Part shown: positions 23,740-31,249 of the stretch, in pieces
Numbering within the stretch: the stretch's first letter is position 1
Layout of the letters: every line of letters starts with the position of its first letter
Notes under the pieces: model-generated
Told to the model about the DNA's origin: nothing
The model's input: only the letters and a program-made list of their open reading frames with translations
Database searches by the model: none
Assembly (NCBI RefSeq): GCF_022808815.1
Contig: NZ_JAKZLC010000004.1
Location: 62,001-126,000 of the forward strand
From: Geothrix paludis
Lineage (GTDB): Bacteria > Acidobacteriota > Holophagae > Holophagales > Holophagaceae
Length of the DNA: 64,000 nucleotides
Direction of reading: 5' to 3'
Translations under genes and position numbers: made by a program

Positions 23740-26442
23740 TCACTTGAACGTCATGTGGACAGCCTTGATGTCGGCCGTGCGGCCGGCGCCGTGACAGACC
23801 ATGCACTGCTCGACCTTGAGAAGCGCCGTGGCGCGGGGTTCATAGAAGGCCCCGCCGTTGCCCTGGAAGTGGGCGATCTCCGCCGCGGAGTCGTGGCAGT
23901 TGGAGCAGGCGGCGGTGATCGGCGAGCTCACCAGGGTGGTCGGCGCCGCGTCGGCATACGGCGTGGCGCTGCCGGTGGCGAAGTTGGTCGCGAAGCCCGC
24001 GCCATAGGCGGCGCCGGCCGTCACGAACGGCGAGTAGTAGGTGCCCGGAAGGACATCCGTGCCATCGCCCTTCACGACGTTGATCGTCGCGGGCATGGTG
24101 CCGGTGGCGACGGTCGTCCACAGCAGGTTGGGCAGAGCCGCCTGGCTGGCGCTGTTCCTGAAGTCGTAGGAGCCGGGCACGTGGCAGGCCTCGCAGTTGT
24201 TCAGGATGGCCGGGTAGGTGACTTCCCAGTAGTAGTCGCCCGCGGAGACTTCCCACGAGTACTTGTTGGCCCGCTTGTCGGCGGCGTGGATGGCATGGAC
24301 GGCGTCCTTGATGTTCACGCCCCAGCCGGCGTTCACGCGGTTCACGTTGTGGCAGAAGGTGCAGGTCGGCGCGTCGTTGCGCTGGCCCGCGTGGTACACC
24401 TTCTCGGTGAAGATGCCCAGCGTGGCGTGGCAGTCGTTGCACTTCTGGTTGCTGACGATGGCGCGGCGGGCCGCGTTTCCGCTCACCTGCTTGATGACGT
24501 TGGGCGCCGGGACGCTCACGCCGCCCTGGCCGGTCCCCAGGACCTGGACCCACTTGCTGGTGGTCGTGTTGAAGGTCACCTGCAGGGGCGTGTAGGCGTA
24601 GCCCGCCACGTCGGTCTGGGTCAGGGGCTGGGTGGAGCTCAGGCCGTAGGTGTAGCCGATGCCGCCCGTGAGGTTGGTGGCCGTGGCGGGGATGGCCACG
24701 CCCGTCATGGTCAGGGTGTAGTAGCCATCGGTGTCAGGTCCGGCGAGGGTCCCGGCCTGGGTGGCCGAGAGGGTGTTCCCGTACTGGTCCTGGCCGTCCC
24801 CGCGCCAGAGGTTCTTGACGTAGGTGCTGACCGTGGCGTTCCAGTCGGCCGGAGTCGCGATGCCGTCCTGGGGCACGGAGAAGGCCAGGTAGACGCTCGG
24901 CCCGCCCGCGTAGTTGTCCCAGAATTCAGGGGTGGTGGCCCGGTCCACGAAGGTCTTGAAGTCCTTCCGGAGGCCGTCCTCCAGGAACCGGAAGACGAAG
25001 ACCGGCTGCCGGCTGGCATTCAGGCTGACGGACTTGAAATCCCAGGTCACGAGGTGGGCGCCGTTGGGCAGGATGCCCGTGTAGCCGGCCACGTAGGACG
25101 CGTTGGTGTTGTTGTTGCCGCCGGAGACCAGCCAGCCGTTGCTGGCATTGGGCGCCACCACCGGCGTGTGGATCACCTGCATCTGGGACGCGCCGTGGCA
25201 GCTGGTGCAGTCCTTGTCGCTGATCTGGGCACCGCCCGCGTGATTGGCGCCGCTGCTCCAGATGATGGAATCATGGCACCCGCCGCAGGCGAGGCGACTG
25301 GGCACGGCCCTCCAGTTGTCGCCCTGGGGGGCGGTGGCGGACTGAGTGTGGCACTTCGTGCAGTTCCGCAGGTCCTGCGGGTAGGTGACTTCGTTGTAGG
25401 GCAGGAACTGGTTGTAGCCCTGGTAGTAGAGGAGCTCACCCGTGTGGATGTGGTGGACCATGTTAGGGAAGTTGGCAAGGGCCATGCCCTGCAGCTTCTG
25501 GGTGCTGCCATAGACGCCGTTGGCTTGCAGGACGTTGCCGGAGGACGGCAGAGAGTCGCCGCTGGCGTACTTCAGCTGATCCGTGTGGCAGACCACGCAC
25601 AGGTGGGTGTCGTTGATGGCCGGGAAGAAGTCAGCGTGCATGGACAGCTTGGTGTGGCAGGTGTTGCAGGAGGCGGTGTCCACGATCACCCGCTCCGTAT
25701 CGGTGGCCGCGACCGGCTTCCCGGTGGAGGGGATGAAGTCGTAGTAGAGGTTCGCCGAGGCGAGCACCTGGGTGGTGGTGCCGGGCTGGTTCCCGCCCAC
25801 GGCCACCATCATCCGGTGGGTCAGGGTCGGATCGTAGGTCAGGTCGTCGAGATCGGACTTGAGGTGGCTGGCGTCATAGGCGGCCCCGTCCACGTAGCCC
25901 TTGGCCTTGGTGAGGTCCAGGGCGAACGTGTAGGTGTAGGTACCGTCCAGGTTGTCCTTCAGGGTCCCGTTGTTCTCAGGCTCGGTGAAACCGGGCACGG
26001 CCGCCTGGCCCGCGGCCGGAGTGGTCACTACGTTGTAGCAGACCCAGCGGCTGGGGCTGCCGTTGGTCCCCGGCACCAGCTTGGAGATCGCGAATGCGAA
26101 GTTGGTGTAGTTCCCGTTCGCCGCCTTGGCGGCGAGGCCGCTCACCGGTGTGCCCACGCCGTCGGTGAGGGTGAAGTTCACCACGGGCGCGCCGCCCATG
26201 GTGACGCTGTTGACCGTGCCCTTGAGGGTCAGCTGGGCCCACTGGTCGCTGGTGAGCTGGGCGGCGTTCACGGTGACGACGGCGTTGGTGCCGTTGGTAC
26301 CATTGATGCCGTTGGTGCCATTGGTGCCGTTGGCTCCGTTGGCTCCGGCCGAACCGGTCTTGCCGTCACAGGCGATCAGCGCCAGGAGCAGGGTGGTGGC
26401 CGCGATGGCGCCACAGAGGTGTTTCAAGGGCCGGTGCTGCAT
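23740..26442 (-). CDS. OmcA/MtrC-type decaheme c-type cytochrome, lipoprotein
   Basis: A 900-residue paralogue. The lipobox LIAC is followed by Gly-Ala-Asn and Gly-Thr-Asn triplets, one interrupted by Gly-Ile-Asn. Ten CxxCH motifs are present: CNTCH, CVVCH, CTKCH, CGGCH, CTSCH, CNDCH, CTFCH, CEACH, CSNCH, CMVCH. The second half (CNDCHA, CTFCHNVNRVN, CEACHVPGSYDF, TALLKVEQCMVCHGAGRTADIKAVHM) is nearly identical in wording to the decaheme gene at 27341, so these two are the closest pair. Predicted outer-surface electron transfer protein, transcribed alone from the block at 26600-26673. Confidence 0.95.
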   Translation of the reverse strand: MQHRPLKHLCGAIAATTLLLALIACDGKTGSAGANGANGTNGTNGINGTNGTNAVVTVNAAQLTSDQWAQLTLKGTVNSVTMGGAPVVNFTLTDGVGTPVSGLAAKAANGNYTNFAFAISKLVPGTNGSPSRWVCYNVVTTPAAGQAAVPGFTEPENNGTLKDNLDGTYTYTFALDLTKAKGYVDGAAYDASHLKSDLDDLTYDPTLTHRMMVAVGGNQPGTTTQVLASANLYYDFIPSTGKPVAATDTERVIVDTASCNTCHTKLSMHADFFPAINDTHLCVVCHTDQLKYASGDSLPSSGNVLQANGVYGSTQKLQGMALANFPNMVHHIHTGELLYYQGYNQFLPYNEVTYPQDLRNCTKCHTQSATAPQGDNWRAVPSRLACGGCHDSIIWSSGANHAGGAQISDKDCTSCHGASQMQVIHTPVVAPNASNGWLVSGGNNNTNASYVAGYTGILPNGAHLVTWDFKSVSLNASRQPVFVFRFLEDGLRKDFKTFVDRATTPEFWDNYAGGPSVYLAFSVPQDGIATPADWNATVSTYVKNLWRGDGQDQYGNTLSATQAGTLAGPDTDGYYTLTMTGVAIPATATNLTGGIGYTYGLSSTQPLTQTDVAGYAYTPLQVTFNTTTSKWVQVLGTGQGGVSVPAPNVIKQVSGNAARRAIVSNQKCNDCHATLGIFTEKVYHAGQRNDAPTCTFCHNVNRVNAGWGVNIKDAVHAIHAADKRANKYSWEVSAGDYYWEVTYPAILNNCEACHVPGSYDFRNSASQAALPNLLWTTVATGTMPATINVVKGDGTDVLPGTYYSPFVTAGAAYGAGFATNFATGSATPYADAAPTTLVSSPITAACSNCHDSAAEIAHFQGNGGAFYEPRATALLKVEQCMVCHGAGRTADIKAVHMTFK

Positions 26443-26497
26443 GGTTCATCCTCCTTGAGGGAATCGGATGCGTGGATGGGCGGGGTGCCGGGAGGGC

Positions 26498-26591
26498 TCA
26501 GCCAGGCGTGCGCTGACCGCCATCCTCCGGGTGGGGGAGGGTGGCGGTCAGGGCATGGCCGGTGGTCTGTGGCATGGGAGCACACACCTCC
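26498..26591 (-). pseudogene. Remnant of an rrf2 gene upstream of the second decaheme gene
   Basis: A 25-codon frame from ATG 26575 to TGA 26498 begins MPQTTGHALTATLPHPEDGGQ. It aligns without gaps to LSQTTGYALRAMRCLQEPGGQ of the intact Rrf2 at 20447, with about half the residues identical. The DNA before it (GGAGGTGTGTGCTCCC) also matches, apart from a two-base loss that shifts the original start. It truncates after about 25 residues, so it is a relic or at most a short leader peptide. Confidence 0.65.
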
Positions 26592-26659
26592 TGAGCAGCA
26601 ACTCCATCAGGATTTCATCAATGACGATCCTCCGGTAATTTATGGCGTCAACCAACCTT

Positions 26660-26673
26660 GTGACATCTGTCAC
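26660..26673. promoter_or_regulatory. Perfect Crp-type operator before the second decaheme gene
   Basis: GTGACATCTGTCAC, with flanks TGTGA-N6-TCACA. On the minus strand it is followed by AAGGTTGG, TTGACG and TAAATT, as in the two sister blocks. Confidence 0.65.
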
Positions 26674-26714
26674 ACGACCCGTGACAATGAGCCGGCCCGG
26701 AAAGTCCCTGCATG

Positions 26715-26744
26715 AAAAAGCCCCCGGGTCGCTCCCGGGGGCTT
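26715..26744 (-). terminator. Rho-independent terminator of the HhH gene
   Basis: AAGCCCCCGGG pairs with TCCCGGGGGCTT around a short loop, with a T5 run on the minus strand just past the stem. It lies 20 bases after the HhH gene stop. Confidence 0.88.
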
Positions 26745-26765
26745 GGTTAGCGGCGGTGCCTGGAT

Positions 26766-27170
26766 CTAGCGGATCTGGGGTTTCGCCCCGGGCTGCCGGG
26801 CCACGATGCGCTTCCGGAGGGTCTGGAAGAGGTCGTTCGGCAGGATGTTCTTCGTCACCAGGAAGGCCTTGGAGAGGTAGGGACGGCCCGCGATGATCTT
26901 GTCAGCATAGGCATCCGTGATGCCCGGAAGGGTCTTCAGCTGGTCCTTGGTGGCGCTGTTGATGTCGATGGCCTTCGCATCCGCTTCGGCCTTGGCCTTG
27001 ACCCGCGCCTTGACCTTGGCCGCATTGGCTTTGGTCTTGGCTTCCGTGGCGCCCTTGGCGCTCTTGGATGCGGCCTTTCGCGGCGGCTCGGTCTCCTGGG
27101 CCCGCAGGGAGGTGGCGGGAGCCAGCAGGGCCAGGGCGACCAGGGCCATCTTCAGGAGGGGAGTCTTCAT
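26766..27170 (-). CDS. Exported ComEA-like helix-hairpin-helix protein
   Basis: A 134-residue protein with a cleavable signal peptide (residues 1-24, ending LRAQ), a Lys/Ala-rich helical stretch (about 30-65, repeated K-A-K units) and a helix-hairpin-helix domain. The domain reads IDINSATKDQLKTLPGITDAYADKII and a second motif at YLSKAFLVTKNILP. Such domains bind DNA without sequence preference, as in the competence protein ComEA. A periplasmic DNA-binding or uptake role is inferred; no other competence gene is nearby. It sits between two cytochrome genes but has its own terminator, so a link to electron transfer is not shown. Confidence 0.8.
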   Translation of the reverse strand: MKTPLLKMALVALALLAPATSLRAQETEPPRKAASKSAKGATEAKTKANAAKVKARVKAKAEADAKAIDINSATKDQLKTLPGITDAYADKIIAGRPYLSKAFLVTKNILPNDLFQTLRKRIVARQPGAKPQIR

Positions 27171-27253
27171 GGGAACCTCATGGACCGGGGCCGGGATCCG
27201 GCCTGCGCGGCAGTATAGTCCATCGGCCGGAACGGCCGGATCGTTCAGAACGA

Positions 27254-27283
27254 AGGACCCGGAGCTGGAAGGCGTCCGGGTCC
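27254..27283 (-). terminator. Terminator of the porin-cytochrome operon
   Basis: AGGACCCGGA pairs with TCCGGGTCCT. The stem and loop share their core with the terminator at 23656, which supports duplication of the gene with its terminator. The T tract is short and interrupted. Confidence 0.7.
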
Positions 27284-27340
27284 TCGTTCTTCACAGGTGC
27301 TGGTCGCCAGGGCGCGAAACCGCGCCCTGGCGGGGAGACA

Positions 27341-30007
27341 TTACTTGAAGTTCATGTGGACGGCCTTGATGTCAGCCGTGCGGCCGGAACCATGGCAGAC
27401 CATGCACTGCTCGACCTTGAGGAGCGCGGTGGCGCGAGCCTCGTAGAACGCACCGCCGTTGCCCTTGAAGTGGGCGATGGCAGCCGGGGTGTCGTGGCAG
27501 TTGGAGCAGGCGGAGGTGATCGGGCTGTTCACCAGGGTGGTGGGCGCCGCGTTGGTGATCACCTGGGTGCTGGCGGCGTAGGAGAAGCCGCTGCCGAAGG
27601 CATAGGCGGAACCGTAGGCGGCCGCGAAGGGCGACCAGTAGACGCCGGGAACGGTCTCGTTGCCCGTCACGATGGCGTTGACGGGGGTCGGGGTCGTACC
27701 GGTGGCGACGGTGGTCCACAGCAGGTTGGGAATGGCGGCCGCGTTGGTGCTGTTGCTGAAGTCGTACGAGCCGGGAACGTGGCAGGCTTCGCAGTTATTC
27801 AGGATGGCCGGGTAGGTGACGTTCCAGTAGGTGTCGCCAGCGGAGACTTCCCACGAGAACTTGTTCACGCGCTTGTCGGCGGCGTGGATGGAGTGGATCG
27901 CATCCTTGATGTTCACGCCCCAGCCGCTGTTCACGCGGTTGACGTTGTGGCAGAAGGTGCAGGTGGGGGCGTCGTTGCGCTCACCGGCGTGGTAGGTCTT
28001 ATCGGTGAAGACGCCCAGGACGGCGTGGCAGTCATTGCACTTCTGGTTGCTGACGATGGAGCGGCGGGCCGTCTGGGCGGTGAAGCCGCTGGGCAGGGTG
28101 CCGCTGACGAGCTTGGCCACGTTGGGCGCGGGCACGCTCAGACCGCCGGTGCCGGTGGTGCCTCCGGAGTACGGGAAGGCGGGCAGGTCGATCTGGGTGA
28201 GCGGCGGGTTGCCGTAGCTGTAGTTGTAGCCGATGCCAGCCGTGATCTGGGTGGCGGTCGCGGGGACCGACGCCGCGAAGGTCAGGGCGTAGTAGCCGTT
28301 CGCGTCGGGACCGACCATGGTCGCGGCCGTGGTGGTCTTGTTCCAGACGTTCCGGATGGTGGCGCTGAGCGTCGCGTTCCAGTCGGCCGGAGTGGTGATG
28401 CCATCCTGGGCCACGCCGAAGGCCACGTAGGCGTTCGGGCTGCCGATGTAACCGGTCATCAGCTCGGCGGTGGCGTCGGCCGCGGCAGGAGCCGCGTTGA
28501 AGGCGACCGCGGTGCCGTCCATCATGAAGCGGAAGGTGAGGACCGGCTGGCCGGTGGCGGTCAGGGTGACGCTCTTCAGGTCGTAGGTGATCTGGTGGGC
28601 GCCGGCCGGCAGGATGCTCTTGTAGTCGGCGATGTAGGAGCCGTTGGTGTGGCTGCCGGCGACATAGCCGGGGTTGGGCACGACCATCGGGGTGTGGATG
28701 ACCTGCATCTGCGAGGCGCCGTGGCAGCTGCTGCAGTTCAGGTCGCTGGTCTGGGGACCACCGGCGTGGTTGGTGCCGGCCACCCAGTCGATGCCGTCGT
28801 GGCAGGCGCCACAGGCCATGCGGCTGGGGTTGGTCTTCCACGCATCACCCTGGGGGGTGGCGGCGATGGAAGCGGTGTGGCACTTGCTGCAGTTGCGCAG
28901 GTCCTGCGGGTAGGTGGTCTCGTTGAAGGGGATCCCGGCGTAGAGGTAGCCGGTCTTCTGCAGGAACTCACCCGCGTGGAGGCGGTGGATGAAGGCCGGG
29001 AAGTCGGCGACGCCCAGGCCGTTGATCTTATAGGTGTTGCCGGTGTAGCCCGTGGCCGTCGTGGTGGCTTCGGGGTTGCCGTACTTGCGCTGGTCGGTGT
29101 GGCAGACCACGCAGTAGCGGGGATCGACACGGTTGCCGCCGTGGACTTCGAGGCGGGTGTGGCAGGTGTTGCAGGAGGACATGTCCACAATGTTGCGCTG
29201 CACGTCCGTGGCCGCGGGGACGGCGCCGGTGGCGGGCACGAAATCGTAGGTGATGTTCGCCGGATTCAGGATGGGCACGCCGGTGATGCCGGTGTTGGAG
29301 CCATCGGGGGTGTTGGTGCTGGTGCCGCGGGCGTTGCCGCCGATCTGGATGCTGACGCGGTGGACCAGGCTGGGCTGGTAGCTCACGTCGCCGAGGTCGG
29401 CGCGGATCTGATTCTTGGTGGCATCGTAGGTGTAGCCGTCCAGGAAGGCCTGGGCCGCGGTGATGTCACGGTAGAAGGTGTACTTGTAGGAACCGTCGCC
29501 GTTGTCGACCAGGGTGCCGGTGTTATCGGTGCTGGGCTTGGAGGGAGCCGCGGCGGTGGTGGTGGTGGGCATCGTGGTGACGATGTAGTTCACCCACTTG
29601 CTGGGGCTGCCGTTGGTGCCGGGCACCAGCTTCGCGATGCTGAAGGCGAAGTTGGCGTAGCTGGGAGCCAGGGCGGTGGAGGTCTTGGTGGTGAAGCCGA
29701 GACCGCTGACAGGGGTGCCCTTGCTGTCGGTGACCGTGAAGTTGACGACGGGCTTGGTGCCCATGGTCACGCTGGTGACGGTGCCGTTGAGGCTCATCTG
29801 GCCCCACTGGTCGGGGGTGAGCTGGGCGGCGTTCACGGTGATGACGGCGTTGGTGCCATTGGTGCCGTTGGTACCGTTGGTGCCATTGGTGCCGTTGGTG
29901 CCGTTCGCACCGGCGGGGCCTGTCTTGCCGTTACAGCCGATCAGCACCAGGGCGACGGCTGCGGTGGCGATCAGGCCGCAGAGCTGTTTCAAAGGTCGGT
30001 GTTGCAT
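27341..30007 (-). CDS. OmcA/MtrC-type decaheme c-type cytochrome, lipoprotein
   Basis: An 888-residue paralogue and the last gene of the porin-cytochrome operon. Signal peptide with lipobox LIGC, then an uninterrupted Gly-Thr-Asn triplet run. Ten CxxCH motifs: CNTCH, CVVCH, CSKCH, CGACH, CSSCH, CNDCH, CTFCH, CEACH, CSNCH, CMVCH. It follows the hexaheme gene by 85 bases and shares its strand with the porin gene, so it is the likely surface-exposed end of a trans-outer-membrane conduit. The second half is almost the same as in the 23740 paralogue, while the first half is closer to the 20671 paralogue. Confidence 0.95.
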   Translation of the reverse strand: MQHRPLKQLCGLIATAAVALVLIGCNGKTGPAGANGTNGTNGTNGTNGTNGTNAVITVNAAQLTPDQWGQMSLNGTVTSVTMGTKPVVNFTVTDSKGTPVSGLGFTTKTSTALAPSYANFAFSIAKLVPGTNGSPSKWVNYIVTTMPTTTTAAAPSKPSTDNTGTLVDNGDGSYKYTFYRDITAAQAFLDGYTYDATKNQIRADLGDVSYQPSLVHRVSIQIGGNARGTSTNTPDGSNTGITGVPILNPANITYDFVPATGAVPAATDVQRNIVDMSSCNTCHTRLEVHGGNRVDPRYCVVCHTDQRKYGNPEATTTATGYTGNTYKINGLGVADFPAFIHRLHAGEFLQKTGYLYAGIPFNETTYPQDLRNCSKCHTASIAATPQGDAWKTNPSRMACGACHDGIDWVAGTNHAGGPQTSDLNCSSCHGASQMQVIHTPMVVPNPGYVAGSHTNGSYIADYKSILPAGAHQITYDLKSVTLTATGQPVLTFRFMMDGTAVAFNAAPAAADATAELMTGYIGSPNAYVAFGVAQDGITTPADWNATLSATIRNVWNKTTTAATMVGPDANGYYALTFAASVPATATQITAGIGYNYSYGNPPLTQIDLPAFPYSGGTTGTGGLSVPAPNVAKLVSGTLPSGFTAQTARRSIVSNQKCNDCHAVLGVFTDKTYHAGERNDAPTCTFCHNVNRVNSGWGVNIKDAIHSIHAADKRVNKFSWEVSAGDTYWNVTYPAILNNCEACHVPGSYDFSNSTNAAAIPNLLWTTVATGTTPTPVNAIVTGNETVPGVYWSPFAAAYGSAYAFGSGFSYAASTQVITNAAPTTLVNSPITSACSNCHDTPAAIAHFKGNGGAFYEARATALLKVEQCMVCHGSGRTADIKAVHMNFK

Positions 30008-30092
30008 GCTGCATTCTCCTTAGGGGAGTCAAACTGCGGTTGGGTGGGCGGTGGATGAAGGTGTCTGTCGGCTTGGCTGGATAGGCACCTCC

Positions 30093-30746
30093 TTACTGGA
30101 AGCTCGTGCCGTGGCACAGGGTGTTGTTGAAGCAGCCGGGCGCGGTGCCGGCAGGCGCCGGGGTCACGGGCTTGAGCGAGGAGTTGGCGCCGTTGGCGTG
30201 GCACTGGGCGCACGCGGGGGCGTTCCCGCCGTTCGTGTTGACGTGGCTGGGCGAGGTGAACGTGGCGCCGCGCCAGGGGGCGTCGGGGTGCGGTGCCTTG
30301 GTGTGGCAGGACTTGCAGGACACGGCCAAGCCGTCGGTGTAGTTGGGGCCGTGGCACTTGGTGCAGTAGGCGAAACCGGAACCACCAACCACGGTTCCGC
30401 CGATCACCTGGGTCACGGCCGGAACGCCCTGGGCCCCGAGACGGCCGTGCTGGCTGGGGTCCGCCCAGCCGGCGTAGTGGTTCACGCCGCTGGTGTGGCA
30501 GCTGAAGCAGCTCACCTTGGAGATGCCGCCAGCCTGGGCCGGGTCCGAGGTCGACCCGTGGCAGCTCCGGCACTGGTCGGGCGCCTTGACGTACTCGGAC
30601 CAGTGGATCTGCAGCCAGTTGGCGGGGTGCTGCCCCGTGGTGGCGTTGAACGGAGCGGCCTTCCCGGCGGTCCCGGCGCATCCCCAGGCGAGGATCGCGA
30701 GGGCCATCGCGAAGCAGCTTCCGACCATCAGTTTCATTCGGCTCAT
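30093..30746 (-). CDS. Small multiheme c-type cytochrome (five CxxCH and one CX5CH)
   Basis: A 217-residue exported cytochrome. The signal segment MSRMKLMVGSCFAMALAILAWGC may end in a lipobox-like Cys, but Trp at -2 makes this uncertain. Heme motifs are CRSCH, CFSCH, CTKCH, CKSCH and CAQCH, plus a C-terminal CFNNTLCHG with five residues between the Cys, resembling the expanded motifs seen in Geobacter CxxxxCH proteins. It is rich in His, giving distal ligands. It lies between the pentaheme and decaheme genes and could be the periplasmic link or a porin plug. A longer upstream frame overlaps the pentaheme gene and is rejected. Confidence 0.88.
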   Translation of the reverse strand: MSRMKLMVGSCFAMALAILAWGCAGTAGKAAPFNATTGQHPANWLQIHWSEYVKAPDQCRSCHGSTSDPAQAGGISKVSCFSCHTSGVNHYAGWADPSQHGRLGAQGVPAVTQVIGGTVVGGSGFAYCTKCHGPNYTDGLAVSCKSCHTKAPHPDAPWRGATFTSPSHVNTNGGNAPACAQCHANGANSSLKPVTPAPAGTAPGCFNNTLCHGTSFQ

Positions 30747-30775
30747 GGTGTTCCCCTTGGACGCGATGCGGATCT

Positions 30776-31249
30776 CTACCGGTGGCAGGCTGCGCACTTG
30801 TCGTTGTTGGCTCGGCCGTGGCAGGCGTAGCAGCTGGACGGATCCATCTTTCCTTCGATGCGGTGCTGGGTCATGAAGTCGCCCCGGTGCGGCGATTCCC
30901 GGTCGGGCCGGTCGCTGAAGCGGGTGGCGGGCTTCATGGGGACCTTGCCGCCGTGGCAGTCCGCGCAGAAGGACTGGGCATGGCAGGCGGCGCAGGTGTT
31001 GGAGTCCTGGTTCGCCTGGAAGCGGTGGTCCTTCACGAAGGTGGGCGTGTGGTCGAAGGCGGCGAAGGGCTTCTGAGCGCCCTTGGCCACGTCGTTGCTG
31101 TGGCACTCGGAGCAGATGGGACGGCCCGCGCCCAGTTCCTGGGGGTGGGTCGCCGCGAAGCTCGCCTCAGGCGAGATGAGGCTGCACGCCATCAGGACGC
31201 CGAGCCCCAGGAAGATGGCGGCGATCTGGAAAAGAGTCTTCCGGGCCAT
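30776..31249 (-). CDS. Pentaheme c-type cytochrome
   Basis: A 157-residue exported cytochrome with motifs CSECH, CAACH, CADCH, CYACH and CAACH. The signal region ends either in the lipobox-like LMAC or at AFA after a hydrophobic helix. Spaced His residues (DHTPTF, DHRFQ, SPHRGDF, QHRIEG) can serve as distal heme ligands, as in the cytochrome c3/c7 group. Its ATG overlaps the stop of the porin gene by one base (TAATG), so the two are translationally coupled. The expected role is a periplasmic electron carrier delivering to the porin complex. Confidence 0.9.
   Translation of the reverse strand: MARKTLFQIAAIFLGLGVLMACSLISPEASFAATHPQELGAGRPICSECHSNDVAKGAQKPFAAFDHTPTFVKDHRFQANQDSNTCAACHAQSFCADCHGGKVPMKPATRFSDRPDRESPHRGDFMTQHRIEGKMDPSSCYACHGRANNDKCAACHR

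Noticed and set aside
20617-30058. Long plus-strand frames rich in Gly, Val, His and Asp opposite the cytochromes
   Set aside because: They arise from GC-rich codon use on the opposite strand, have no family motifs, and the minus-strand frames hold ten heme motifs each.
30093-31106. 337-codon frame as a longer cytochrome
   Set aside because: The first 120 codons overlap the pentaheme gene in another frame. The signal peptide at 30746 marks the true start.
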